Shown: positions 1-10,727 of the stretch, piece by piece
Numbering within the stretch: the first letter of the stretch is position 1
Layout: each line of letters begins with the position of its first letter
Notes under the pieces: model-generated
What the model was told of the DNA's origin: nothing
Databases searched by the model: none
The model's input: only the letters and a program-made list of their open reading frames with translations
Made by a program: the position numbers and the translations under genes
Assembly: GCA_944990035.1 (NCBI GenBank)
Contig: CALYLX010000069.1
Coordinates: 1-64,000, forward strand
Length of the DNA: 64,000 nt
Direction of reading: 5' to 3'
From: Clitopilus passeckerianus
Taxonomy: Eukaryota; Basidiomycota; Agaricomycetes; Agaricales; Entolomataceae

Positions 1-1103
1 AATCATCTTTCCTTCCCTTGAGAGTAGCCATGATACGCTTCGTCGCTGAAAGGAAGGAGGATTGGTCGAAGTTCTTGTGGTTGCAGAGCCTCAAAGAGGT
101 TTGAAGATGCGAGTGCTGGCGCAGGACCAAGGATGGAGTAGAAGAAGGGTATGTTGATGGACCCATCGAACGACGGTGGAGTAGGGAAGGGTGAAGGGCA
201 AATATATTCAAGGACACGACGTTGGGCATCGTCGACTTCAGTAGCCTTGAATTGTTTATTGGCGCGATGCTTTGATGGCTCCAACAGCCCTTCCACCTCA
301 AGGTAAACCGAAACAGTGAACTGAAACCGAAATGAAAGGAGGTCGGGTGATTCGTCGAATAGATGGACTTTGAGCTGTGTCTGGATAGACGCACCCTGCA
401 GCATGGAGGATGGCTGAAGCGAAGAAAATATCCTTCATGCGCTCGGGAAGGTCATACCACCCGGCATCAATTTCTCATTGCCGAAAGGCGGTACAAGGAA
501 AACCAATATGCACTGCGGCCACCAGTGAGGGAGCGTCGCAACTAAACGATTCTGGTGAATCGAAAGCCCAAATGCACCCAAATCGACGCTGCTAAAACCT
601 TTCGTTCGCAACTCTTTGATAGTCTCCTGTAAATCCGCTTCCGAAATCTTTTGCTGTTTGGTAACTTCAAGTCGGCGGCAGTAAGGCCCTCTGGAATTTT
701 CCGATGTTCTAAACGATATGTTGAACACATGTTCAATTACTGGTACATCGGGGGCTGATTTTGGGGTAGTTTGACGCGAATCTGGCAGGTACGGATAGAG
801 GTTGCCTCAGGGTACATAATGCCGAGGTACCTCTCTCGCAATACGAATCCATTAACAGTTCGTAGACGCTTTGGAAACTTGCTCGTGAGAATCGTCCGTG
901 GCTAGTAGGCGTTTTCCCTTTCAAATTGTCGATCTGAGAGCGTCACTGTCTTCGGAAGAGGCGCGCTTTTCGACTTGTCGCAATAGTTGGGTTAAAATGT
1001 GAACATTCAAAGCAGGTTGATAACCGTTTCCTTTGAACGCCGGCCATATATCTTCTGAAAGTGTTTGCAACGCCTCAACGTGCTCGGACGTTGTGCTCAG
1101 CAT
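1..1103 (-). CDS. SHPRH/IRC20-like SNF2 helicase, 5' part, apparently frameshifted, runs off left edge
   Basis: Minus-strand coding sequence from a possible Met at 1103 to the window edge, over several exons. Readable parts include the segment LVATLPHWWPQCILVFLVPP (about 480-545) and a later one ending LFEALQPQELRPILLPF (about 40-100). After that phrase the SHPRH/IRC20 family normally reads 'LLPFQRR.V.WLL.REG' just before the helicase core. Here QRR-like residues and SVSWLLSREGKM appear only in another frame, at about 2-37, so one base seems to be missing near 30-40. This family combines a Snf2 ATPase with a RING E3 ligase and acts in nuclear DNA-damage tolerance; the ATPase and RING would lie beyond the window. 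The frame break may be real decay or an assembly error. The assignment rests on remembered family phrases, so it is moderate. The 5' part is duplicated at about 3420-3965. Confidence 0.5.
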
Positions 1104-1730
1104 TGAGGACTGCTGGGCGTTGGTGGCGAAGACGCGTGCTGAGTCGCGTAATTTAAAACTGCCTCACGTGGCCGTTCACACGTGCTCGGTACCGACGCCC
1201 CCCGACGCTCCCGCCCTATGCGCCTGCCAATCATAGAGATGCGCCTTTCCTCTTTTGGGATTCACCGACGCGTCATTCAGCAACGATCAAAACCAAAATC
1301 AAACCTTCCCACTTGAATTCTCAAGAATCTCAATCAGGAGTCTAGAGGACAGATGGCTGATGCGTTGACCCTTATGAAGCTGTTGGGCATCAGGGCGTCA
1401 AGTGCCTGCACAGTTCTGGGCAGGCCGAATGGCCTTGTGTATCCCGAAAGGGGCGCCAGAGTCTCTATTTTGGTGATAGCCTCCTTCTAGTGGATTCCTC
1501 CGTCCTGGGCCTCCCACTCAATGTGATTCTGTCTTACTCAGCAACTGCACTGTCAATTAATTCCCGGGACAATGGGCAGCCGTGACAGCGGGACCTGAGA
1601 GCTAAAGATACTTCATGCTCTTGGCCCTGCAAGGAACAACGAGGCATCACATTACTTCAAGACTCATGAACGACGCCATGTCTTTCATCTTTCTGATGTC
1701 AGCCTAGCTGCTCAGCAACCCTCTCGCCTC
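1104..1730. other. Intergenic region, divergent promoter space
   Basis: It lies between the minus-strand helicase gene and the plus-strand DUF6533 gene. I see no convincing coding sequence. The matching stretch in the second duplication unit is 3966-4590. Short shared words, such as 'cctcaacgtgctcggacgttg' near 1074 and near 4054, show the two regions derive from one ancestor. Confidence 0.5.
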
Positions 1731-2974
1731 ATGATTGACCACCACTTTGTGCGCAATGCCGTCTGCCGTGAGTGTCTATCAGTTTGGATGTGAACCGGTA
1801 GTTCTGATACAAATGGTTTTCACAGTGGCAGCATTCACTTGCATGGCTTGGGAAAGCATACTTACCTGTTGTCAAGAATACAAGCACGTTTGGCGGTCAG
1901 TTGTTCTTCACTCTACAGATATTCAGGATCGTAACGAGACTTCGCCTATCATCAGAGGTGGTTGCAGTGCGTCTGTCAAGTGGCTTTATCTCTTCTCACG
2001 ATATGCCGGCCTCGTAACTCTTCTGTAAGTGAGGGTTTCTCCAATGGTGATCCACTTTGAGCTCAATTTTTTCAGAATCAACTGCATTCTCTTGGCGGGC
2101 CCTCTTTTCGACGATCTGGATAAACCGATATGCCGCATCTGGTTCAGCTTCTTGACGATATCTTTAATGCTGCTCTGGTCAGCAATGGACTCGCTACTAG
2201 CGCTGCGAGGTGAGAATGGATCTACATCCGCAACCGTGTAAGCTCATCTCTCTTAGTGTACGCGCTATATCGACGCGATCCAATCATTGGTGCATTTCTT
2301 ACTGGTCTAACATCAATCAACCTTCTCCTCAACATTGGATTTGGATGATGGCTACCTGGAAGACTAAGTACGATTTTCGATGCGAAGCCGAACGTGCACC
2401 CATTGAGATTCTCTCTGGGTACGCTCCTCCTTTTCTTGCTTATCCTCGTCAAGAACTAACGTTTCTTCAGCTCCATAACCATATTGAGTAACCTGATGCT
2501 ATGGTCGATGACACAATATAAGAATATATGGGCAACACGAGACGGAGGGGATACGGCTCCACAGATACGGGTAGTGGCTCGAGACGCTGGATGGGTCTTT
2601 TGGGCTTCTCGGTGAGTGTATGTTTAGTCCGCTGATCTTGAAACACTTCTAATCTCCCTGGAAGCCGTCGTCGTATCCCTCGCCCCTATTCAATTCATGT
2701 GCACGTTGCTGGGCATTTCGTTTTTATGTCAGTGATCTCCATTACGAATCCCGGATACTTGGAATCTTACGACATGCAATCCACACAGTTGGCCAATAAC
2801 ATTTATTTCGATCTTTGTGCGTCATCGAACTCCCGCATCCGGCAGATCATTTGCTCACCTATCCTGCCCTTTCAGACGTGCAGACTTATTCTAAACATGC
2901 TGTCCTTACACATACCCGATTCAGACACCTTTACGGCACTGTCTACCTATCCCGGACCAATCGATAATTCCTAA
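1731..2974 (+). pseudogene. DUF6533-type seven-helix protein, copy 1, probably decayed
   Basis: Same exon layout as copy 2 (4591-5836). Exon 1 (1731-1767) starts MIDHHFVRNAVC and splices to an exon reading LAAFTCMAWESILTC...EYKHVWR. Later exons read KWLYLFSRYAGL, RINCILLAGPLF, WFSFLTISLMLLWSAMDSLLALR and VYALYRRDPIIGAF, ending TCRLILNMLSLHIPDSDTF and a stop at 2972-2974. DUF6533 proteins are fungal multi-span membrane proteins of unknown function, found in large families in Agaricomycetes. In the VYALYRRD exon an in-frame TGA follows NIGFG near 2350, while the conserved KYDFRCEAE..PIEIL segment continues in another frame. The 5' splice site matching copy 2's 'taagttttg' near 5680 is also altered, near 2819. 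These breaks suggest a decaying copy, though a cryptic intron cannot be excluded. Confidence 0.6.
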
Positions 2975-3420
2975 TTCCGAACTTCATGAGCGTGACCAGC
3001 CGTCTGGACCAAGATCTGAATACTGGCACAGCGTGTTTTAAGCCGTTCGGGACCTTGCCATGCCGATGGCTTCTGCCCCCGGAAAGCGTTCTCACCCTTC
3101 CACCGGATGGTCTTCACCGAGATTTCGATGGTAGTTCGCGAGCTGTCCGAGATCTACACGAGAGGTCAGTATACCATGCTATTCTTGATGAGATGCACAT
3201 CCTATGGCCGCCTATGAATCTTCATTGACTACAACATTGTCAAGAAACCAGACGGTAGCCCTTCGACCTATCCCTCCGTAGATATCTCCTTCGTTGCGTT
3301 GAACACCAAATCTCCAACGTTAGCCAGAACTGTAATGACGGGAGGTCGACCCTATCAAGTCCTCGAACAGATGAACTTGGAGGCGTGTCTAGGTAGATAC
3401 ATGACTGTCAATGGAAGATG
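2975..3420. other. Duplicated non-coding tail of unit 1
   Basis: The stretch about 2975-3075 is closely similar to about 5837-5945 after copy 2, for example the shared word 'gaccagccgtctggaccaag'. Open reading frames here are not conserved between the two copies, so I read this as duplicated 3' flanking DNA. The stretch 3200-3420 may also contain remnants of the duplicated helicase gene. Confidence 0.5.
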
Positions 3421-3965
3421 ACTAAAGCGAAGGAAATATCCTTGACACGTTCAGGAGGTCCATACAACGCGGCATCGACATCCTCACTGCCAAAAGGTGG
3501 CAAAAGGAAAAACCGATTTCCAAACTAGCCACCAGGAGTGAAGGAAGCAACCAAACGATCCTGGTGAATCAAAGGTCGAAGCGCGCCTAAATCCACGCTG
3601 GTTAAGTCTCTCTTTCGTAAGTGCTTGATGGTCTCCTGCGAACCCGCTTCTGCGGCCTTGGGTTGTTGTGGGTATCAAGTTAATGACTGGTCAGATCACC
3701 TTGGATTTTGTTGACGGTCCCGAATGACATGTTGAATATATGTTCAATTACTGGTGCCTCGGGAGCTGATTTTGGTGTATCTTGGCGCGATTCCACCAAG
3801 GATGGATACATGATGTTGTGTGCAGATAACATAATGCCGAAGGCCCTCTCTTGCAACCTGAATCCACTGACGGTTCGTAGACGCTTGTGTGCTCACCGAG
3901 AGTTTCGAATCGCTGTTCTCCGAGCCGTCACTGCCTTTGGATTGGCCATCTAGGGCATCCAGCAA
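3420..3965 (-). pseudogene. Second copy of the helicase 5' region, truncated
   Basis: Minus-strand remnant homologous to about 410-1000 of the SHPRH-like gene. Recognisable pieces include FGIMLSAHNIMYPSLVESRQ, then TPKSAPEAPVIEHIFNMSF (copy 1 reads TPKSAPDVPVIEHVFNISF), RLVASFTPGG, FLLPPFGSEDVDAA and PPERVKDISFA. They lie in different frames. The conserved downstream part (VEGLLEP...LLPF) is not found before the DUF6533 copy. It is therefore a duplicated 5' fragment, not a functional helicase. Confidence 0.6.
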
Positions 3966-4590
3966 AATTTTGGTTAAAACATAATGGTTCTTGGTGGGCC
4001 AATATGTGGCGGATTAGGGGGTAGTCCATACATCTTGTGCTAGCGTATCTAACCCTCAACGTGCTCGGACGTTGCCCTCAAGTAATGGTTAAGACGCGGC
4101 GTTGATGACAGTCAAGACGCGTCAGTCAGCAGTTGTTGTTTTGATTCCGCTCGAGGCCCTTAGTGATCAAAACTCCCAGGGCCTGTCAATGCGGCGAGAT
4201 GGCTAAGTTGATGTAGCCTCAAGGCCGAGCATACTATCTACACCTGCATTGCCCCGATGATGGGAGAGTTTAAGAGACCGCATCCAGCTGCAGCAGAGAG
4301 AGTGGCAAGAGACTTTGGAAGGCTAAGAGCTATATAAGCCACTCTTTCGTGCCTATTCTCGCTACTGGGCCTTTGAAGTTTCGATGGACTCCCTTCTTGT
4401 CCATCAGCAACTCGATCGCATAATTAATTCCCAAGGCAAGAGAGCGATGCAGCGCCGCGACATCGGGTCACGAGGATGAAAGTAGTTCCCCACATCTCGA
4501 CCCTGCAACGACCATTGAGGCATATAGCCCGGACTCAGGAATGACAGGTTTTTCACCTGGTGTCATGCCTATCAGCCCCGCAACAGTTCC
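3966..4590. other. Intergenic region with TATA-like element
   Basis: Upstream region of the second DUF6533 gene. A TATATAA word at 4331-4337 ('gctatataagcc') lies about 255 bases before the start codon and could be a core promoter element if the 5' leader is long or spliced. I see no coding sequence. Confidence 0.35.
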
Positions 4591-5836
4591 ATGGCCGAAC
4601 ATCATTTCGTGCGTAATTCTGTCTGCTGTGAGTGGTTTGACGGTTCTGGATAGGAATGGATTGTACTTATCTGCACCATTTCGCAGTGGCAGCATTGATT
4701 TGTCTCGCTTGGGAGAGTGTGCTCACCTGCCGGAAGGAGTACAAGCATGTTTGGCGGTGAGCTGTCTTCAGAGTATGCAACCTCTCATTCAAGACTTACA
4801 ATGTCCTCAGAGGCGGCTTCACATTGGTTAAGTTGCTCTATCTATTCTCTCGATATGCAGGCCTTACAGTTCAAGTGTAAGTGGCCAGGTCGAACATCGA
4901 GCGCTTGTGTTCTGAAGCGTGCTCCAGAACTAATTGCGTTCTTCTGGCTGGACCTCTCTCGTATGACGTGCTGGATACACGAACATGCCGCAGATGGTTC
5001 GGCTTTCTGACTCTCTCTTCAATACTCCTCTGGGCAGCAATGGACTCAATCCTGGCTCTGCGAGGTGAGTCTGGCCTACATCTTGCCAGGCGACGCTCAT
5101 TCCCTTTAGTGTACGCGTTATATCGACGGGATTTGATCGCTGGTCGCTTTCTCCTCGGCTTTTTAACAATAATCTTTGTCCTCAATCTGGCGCTTGGAAC
5201 GAAGGCCATTCTCAAGATAGACTACGACTTTCGATGTGAAGCTGACGGTGGACCGATCGAGATCCTCTACTTCACGTATGTTCCTATCTACAACTAGCTC
5301 CGCTTCCAATTGGATTTTGATATTTCCTCAGCTTTATCACCTTGTTAAAGCACTTGATATTATGGTCAATGTCACACAACCGAAAGCTATGGGTAGCACG
5401 GAATGAAGGGGCAACAGCCCCGCTAATAAAGCTAGTTACTCGAGATGCTGGATGGGTCTTTTTTGGGATTCTTGGTATGCATATCCTCGTATGCTCCGCT
5501 TGAAACACTCCTAATCTACAGTTAAGCTATGGTCGTAACCGTTGCTCCCTATACATTCCGCGTGCACGTCGCTGGGCATCTCATTTTTGTGTCAGTGAAT
5601 CTCGCTTCAACCCTACATATTTAGTGTCTAACGACACCGAACTCCCACAGATGGCCAATAACATTTATGTCCATCTTTGTAAGTTTTGACGGTTCCGCAT
5701 TTTACAGGGGACATACTCACCTATCCCACTCTTTCAGACCTGCCGGCTTATTCTAAACATGCTAGCTCTACGTATACCCGATTCCGATACCTTTACCGAG
5801 CTGTCTACCTATCCTGGACAAACCGATAACTCTTAA
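4591..5836 (+). CDS. DUF6533-type seven-helix membrane protein, copy 2
   Basis: Plus-strand multi-exon gene. Exon 1 (4591-4627) encodes MAEHHFVRNSVC. GT..AG splicing brings in LAALICLAWESVLTCRKEYKHVWR, then LVKLLYLFSRYAGLTVQV, TNCVLLAGPLSYDVLDTRTC and WFGFLTLSSILLWAAMDSILALR. After these come VYALYRRDLIAGRFLLGFL, DYDFRCEADGGPIEILYFT, KLVTRDAGWVFFGILG, VTVAPYTFRVHVAGHLIFV and TCRLILNMLALRIPDSDTF, with the stop at 5834-5836. The repeated hydrophobic stretches and the 'LYLFSRY' and 'TRDAGWVFF' phrases match the DUF6533 family (membrane, function unknown). Every junction checked keeps frame, so this copy looks intact, unlike copy 1. The start choice is supported by the parallel MIDHHFVRN start in copy 1. 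Confidence 0.7.
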
Positions 5837-6511
5837 ATTCCGAACTTCACGAGCGTGACCAGCCGTCTGGACCAAGATCTCAACACCTACGCAGCGTGCT
5901 TTAAACCGTTCGGAACCTTGCCATGCCGATGGCTTCTACCCCAGGGAGCGCCCTAACGCCTTCCCTGCGAATGCTTCTCACCGAGATCTCTGGAGGAAAG
6001 CCAAGTTGAATGGCGGTTCGAGATCTGGTTCGAGATGTACAGGTCATTCGGATTCACCATGTCGTCCCAGAGGGTTTGAACATCCCGTAATCGTCAACGA
6101 ACCTCCGCCAATTGCAGGGTGTCCATCAGCGCTGAAGATGGGGGATGCCTCCATGTGGAGGGTGGTAACGTAGAAGAATCTGCGGGCCTCTCGCATCATG
6201 ACATTAACACAGTTCGACACTCGCTTGCTATACAATTCTGGTTCCCCAACAAGCGCTAACTCGCAAATTTTACGGAAGGCCACCAGCCCTCGCCATCTTC
6301 AATACTTGCAACCGGACAGGAAGAAGTAGTGAATTACTCGTCGCCTTGATGCTTAAATCTGCCGGCCAATGCATCCGTGATAAACCCTCCGATGAATTAG
6401 ACTAAGACTACATGGTATATTATGTCAATGAATGAGAAACCAGCCCGTGATATGAATCTCTCCGCGAATAATGAAAAATATATAATGACTGTGAAGGAAG
6501 AGGAAAGAGCG
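5837..6511. other. Duplicated 3' flank, then no recognised gene
   Basis: The first ~110 bases repeat the tail found after copy 1 (about 2975-3075). A 79-codon minus-strand frame (6044-6283) matches no family I know and has no counterpart in unit 1. Nothing else is supported. Confidence 0.4.
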
Positions 6512-7744
6512 TTAAACCTCGGTACCAAGCCCAATCGACTCCTTGTGTCCCGGCTTGAACGCCATCATGGAAAGAACCTCGTTCGATCCATCAGGGTCGT
6601 TATTTCTTGTGGCAGAACCATCCGAGTTGTAGTGGCTGCTCCCAAATCGAATCTTCGACAACTCCTGGTCGGATACTGTGTTTGCCGACCATGCTCGTCC
6701 ACGGGCTACACGAAGGACAATCAGGATGGGCGCCATGCACTATCCGAAAGGATATGTCAGTCGCTGAGCGGTAGAAGTTCTGGAACTGAAACCTTACCTG
6801 AATCTGGATAAGAAGTGGGATGAATAGATTTGCAGCCGTGTTATGCGATCCATACAAAGAGACGAAGATCAAGGAGACGACGCCATATGGGAGGGCGGAC
6901 TCGAGTAGGACTGTTGCAATGTTTGAGTACATCCTGCCGTGATGGGAGCCTATCGCCGTTATAATCTTCTGTCGCATGTAGAGTAGCCGACCGATCAAAA
7001 GGCAGGTTAAAAGAATGTTCAAGCCCATGATTATTGAGAAGTATGGGACGGAGAAGTTGAGAGTTGTGTTTGCCCAGAGGCTTGACTGGGGACGGGAGGC
7101 CTGAACAGTAGTGAGGCAGCCAAATACTAGAACAGTCGTCAGTAGAGCGAAGAGGTGTAAACGGGATGAAACGTACTCGTTGCGGCTAGCCACGCAAGGA
7201 TAGGAACGGGTAAGATCCACCAACGAGCATAGACAACATAAACACGGTAAATCTACACTTGTGGTCAAATTACAATTCGTCTTCTGAGCTAGGAGGCGAC
7301 TTACCAGGAGAGCGTCCGCAAGGAAGCTAATCACGATCGACTCCGCATTTCCCGCAATATTTGTGGCAACAGCTTGTTGTTCAATCAAATAAGCCAGAGG
7401 TCCACCAGGGTATCCACGATTGTTGACATAGACCTCTTGACTAAACCGCATATTCAATGCAATGTTCACCGATCCCAAGCAGAAGAGAATCAGCACGAAG
7501 GCCAGCCAAGCCATGTTTCTTGAGCCATTCCGTGTTCGGTCGGTCACCAGGTAATACGAGCAAGTGCCGGCGACCGCAATGGTTAGACCTACGCGCAATG
7601 TCAAAAGTTAAACGGCACCGACAAGCTTCTGAGCAAGAGAAGACACTCACCGTAGCCGACAGCACCTAGGTAGACTGCTACGAAGTTCACCTGTTCGAGC
7701 CATAGCAATCCTGGAGGATCTTGAGTTGCGTAGGGGTTGGTCAT
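6512..7744 (-). CDS. Agaricomycete seven-transmembrane protein of unknown function
   Basis: Minus-strand gene in about five exons. Exon 1 starts at 7744 (MTNPYATQDPPGLLWLEQVN, then FVAVYLGAVGYG). An intron of about 50 bases leads to LTIAVAGTCSYYLVTDRTRN. The protein continues with ALNMRFSQEVYVNNRGYPGG, AESIVISFLADALLIYRVYV, VLVFGCLTTVQASRP, VPYFSIIMGLNILLTCLLIG and LLESALPYGVVSLIFVSLYG. It ends CMAPILIVLRVARGRAWS and a hydrophilic tail, with the stop at 6512. Six to seven hydrophobic spans and the terminal 'RVARGRAW' phrase are typical of a large mushroom membrane-protein family with no assigned function, distinct from DUF6533. Frame is kept across the junctions I checked. A TATA-like word lies about 45 bases upstream of the start. 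Confidence 0.72.
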
Positions 7745-7787
7745 GGTGAGCGGGGAGAACGACTTCGGCGTCCTAGTTCCGACGACA

Positions 7788-7800
7788 TTGAATATATAAA
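7788..7800 (-). promoter_or_regulatory. TATA-like element upstream of the 7TM gene
   Basis: On the plus strand this reads 'gaatatataaagt', giving ACTTTATATATTC on the minus strand, roughly 45-55 bases before the start codon at 7744. The position fits a core promoter with a short leader. It is only a motif match. Confidence 0.35.
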
Positions 7801-8421
7801 GTGAAAAACGATGTCAAGCATCCTGACGACTGGAGCACTTGAAGCATGATAATCAAGGGCAGGAGAAAATGCTGCTCGGTGTTAGGCACTTACCCGGCAC
7901 CAGTGGCTGACAAAGGTGATTCAACATCAACTTTGCCAGCCGCAGCCAATGAGGGTAAGCGAAAGAAGGAAACTTGAGTGACATTGGCGTTTTGGTGCTC
8001 AACTTGTCGTGAAAAATTGATCTTTGATGAGTGGGGATTAGGCGCCAGAAAGGGCGGAAAAGACATAGTTCCTCAACATTGTAATGATTTCATTAAAGCT
8101 ATCCGTCAGTATTCCACGGTGAGAACTCACAATACTTGGCTTCGTTCGGTATATATCACTATCACCATCGACGGAAGAACAGTTTAAGCAACCAATGAAT
8201 GCCGACCTGAACCATCTCTGTGTTATGACTTGAACTTGGGGCAGAAAACTGTAGTTGGCAAATTATCATTAATTCCACCGCGCCTCCTAGAAATACATCA
8301 TTCCGGTTGTTGGCCGGAAACAACCTTTCGACTAGAATACATGCTCAACTACAACCGAATATTGCGAGCCTGAGCCCTATCCCAACCCACAAGCCAGTTT
8401 AATCGGGGTTCAGTGAGCCAA
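7801..8421. other. Intergenic, nothing recognised
   Basis: Contains only short unsupported frames. It separates two minus-strand genes. Confidence 0.4.
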
Positions 8422-8790
8422 CTAGCCATTATGACTGTCCGCAGAGTGTGAATGTGTATGATGATGATCATTGGCATGATGGGTGGGTTCCATGGTGGGC
8501 GATTTCGGCAGGCCGTAAAAGATATCGGGCCTGGGCAGGTGATCGATATTCGTTGTCTTTTGAAGCAAAGATCGAGTTTTGAAAGTGACGACCGTATTTA
8601 GGGTTGCGAAGATGAAGACGAGGGCACAGAGGATGTAGAATAGGGTTACGGTCGTACTTGAGAGCGTCTTGGCTTTTGATTCTGGGATAAAATCCATTTC
8701 CGTGGATTCATCCTCGGCGGAGACCAGCGGCTTCAACTCTGCGTTAGCACCTTGGAAGTCTCCATCGCTTAGAGATGCATAGTTCGACAT
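8422..8790 (-). CDS. Small single-span membrane protein with His-rich tail
   Basis: A 122-residue single-exon frame starting MSNYASLSDGDFQG. A hydrophilic acidic N-terminus is followed by one membrane segment, about residues 48-70 (VTLFYILCALVFIFATLNTV). Then comes an 'LPRPDIFYGLPK' phrase and a C-terminal tail dense in histidine (HHANDHHHTHSHS). A TM followed by 'RP(N/D)..YGL' resembles the N-terminal layout of Agaricomycete But2-C-like membrane proteins such as the one at 17226-18253. It could therefore be a relative that lacks the C-terminal domain. The His cluster may bind metal ions. I know no named function. Confidence 0.5.
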   Translation of the reverse strand: MSNYASLSDGDFQGANAELKPLVSAEDESTEMDFIPESKAKTLSSTTVTLFYILCALVFIFATLNTVVTFKTRSLLQKTTNIDHLPRPDIFYGLPKSPTMEPTHHANDHHHTHSHSADSHNG

Positions 8791-10079
8791 TTCTGAGGCA
8801 GTATGGTGTGAGTACTGAGGTCGTCACTGTCAGTGGTAAGGGCAGGCGACTCACAATTATACTAGCAGATGGAGGTGAGCGTGGAGAAACTGGAGCTCGA
8901 CCCTGCTGCCGTCTGTGTCAGTACTCAGGAGCAGTAATCCCATTGCGGAGAGATCCTTACCGAGGGTTCACAGGCTCACACATGGTATGCAGCTCCTGCA
9001 ATTGATGAAAGCTTCGCTGAGTTTGAGGTTACGCGGGGCAACAGTATGATCGATCTCGATTAACGAGAACCAGAGCCTCGGCCTCCGGAAAACCGGTATC
9101 TTACAGGCCGCCAATGATGGTAACTGGACTCGCAACGTCACGCTAATCCCCAATTCGAAGTCCAAAACGAGCCTGTCAGAGCCCTTATCAATAATAGACA
9201 ACTGTCCTGTCGTCTGTCATGAGGGGTAAGTTGCGGAGGAGCATCAAAGCCACCAGAAAGCTCAACAGAATACGGGAGGAGCTAGGATTAGATTGTGATA
9301 ACAACGACAGAGCTCCATGCGATGAGGAAGGCCAAGCTTTGTTCGCAAGCGGCGCATTCCGCAAGTGACTGATAGTGGTCGCAAATACCCACAAAAGCTC
9401 AAGTTGATCGTGGCCGACTTCTGGATGGCCAACTAGGTCCGGAGTAATCCAATCCCAGTTTTGTCATTTGGTTCTCTCTCTCAATTGGCGAAACATTGAG
9501 CGGCAAATGTTACGAATAGAATCGATGAATAGAATACCTAGTGTTGTCAACTACCATGGGCAGAATGTTACGATTGCAAGCAATGGTAGAATGTTCTACG
9601 TCGGAATATGAAGCTTATTTCGCTTCCTGCGGTCCGGCACATGCAATCTCCATATGCTACCATCGCATTTCATGTAGTCAAACTGGGCTTTGCCGCCCAC
9701 AAAAGGCATCCGTCTGAGGCCATGTTTCAATCCTCCACGCGATGATTGTACGGCAGAAGTTGCAAACAGAGTCGGATCAGGGAATTGGCCACTCAAGGCG
9801 TGCCTTTTTCTTCGGAGAGTGGTAAGCGCCCAGATCACTAAATATGGTCGGAGTAGATACAATGACGAACCACGGTTCGTATTGACATAACTAGTTCGCC
9901 CGAGACTTAAACCACTCAGCAGCTCCTGAAGTGCGAATCATTTCCATTTATCTTTCTCTGTGGACCTGTCAATCGATCTATTTGCCGCGTGGCGATGTCC
10001 ACTCGAACGGATTGAATAAAGCCCACACTTTCTTGGAAACTTTGTTTTCCTCCTGTTCAACAAACGCCCGTGAAAAATC
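8791..10079. other. Long stretch without a recognised gene
   Basis: Holds several minus-strand frames of 68-88 codons (8968-9201, 9188-9394, 9596-9862). None has a family signature, a clean splice partner or a paralog in the window. I do not call a gene here. Confidence 0.4.
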
Positions 10080-10285
10080 ATGCACGCATTCAGGCAGCTA
10101 ATCACCGGGCTCGTTGTTGCGGTCCTTGCAATGAAGGTTGCTCATGCAGCGCCAGGTCAGTTTCCGTTTCGAATTGCCTTCTGGTATGAGCTCAACCCAC
10201 CGCGTCACTAGTGGTCGAAACTGTGGATTGCGACGCAGAGGACCTGGAGAGACGTGGAACTGCCAACATTGCACTCTGTCTATGA
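10080..10285 (+). CDS. Candidate small secreted peptide precursor with Kex2-like site
   Basis: Proposed two-exon gene, 10080-10155 and 10212-10285, joined across gtcagt...ctag; 49 codons before a TGA. The N-terminus (MHAFRQLITGLVVAVLAMKV, then AHAA) is a good signal peptide with an AHA|A cleavage context. The rest is acidic and short, reading PVVETVDCDAEDLERR then GTANIALCL. The Arg-Arg pair is a likely Kex2 cleavage site, which would release a nine-residue hydrophobic C-terminal peptide. A signal peptide, an acidic spacer and a dibasic site before a short core is the layout of fungal dikaritin-type RiPP precursors. It sits directly upstream of five UstYa-like genes. There is only one core, it lacks the Tyr usual in dikaritin cores, and the splicing is unproven, so this is a hypothesis. 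It may instead be an ordinary small secreted protein. Confidence 0.35.
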
Positions 10286-10727
10286 CCGTTCTATGACCAT
10301 GGTATGTTTCTCAGCTTGGATTGTCCCAGAATGGTACTGAGAACGTATCTCAGGGTCGACCAGTTCTATGGACGTTGAGAGGTGCCGTCCCTAGCACTGT
10401 AAGATGAAACGTGACAACTCGATCCTGTGCAGCAACTGTGGAGAGCTGGATCTACACGGACAAAATGCTGCATATTATGACCAACATTATTCTTCGAGGG
10501 ATTCCTCATTCATAGATGGGGATATTGCTACGGCAGCTGTTCTTTAGAGTCGTTTAACGGAATCGTACAAACATGTATAATTAGCATCATTTCTGGAATC
10601 TCCAGTATATCGCCGTGTGCCTTGCTCAGCAATACCTGGTTCCATACCGTCATGACGAAGGTCCACGTCTAACAGTCGATGTAGCTCAGTACTCACCTCG
10701 TTCTATTCATGACACGATCGTTCGATT
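10286..10727. other. Intergenic, nothing recognised
   Basis: It could hold the 3' end of the small secreted gene if that gene has a further intron (a 'gtatgt' lies near 10301). No coding sequence is supported. Confidence 0.35.

Noticed and set aside
9596..9862. 88-codon minus-strand frame in the gap before the UstYa block
   Set aside because: No recognisable domain, signal peptide or paralog; left unannotated.
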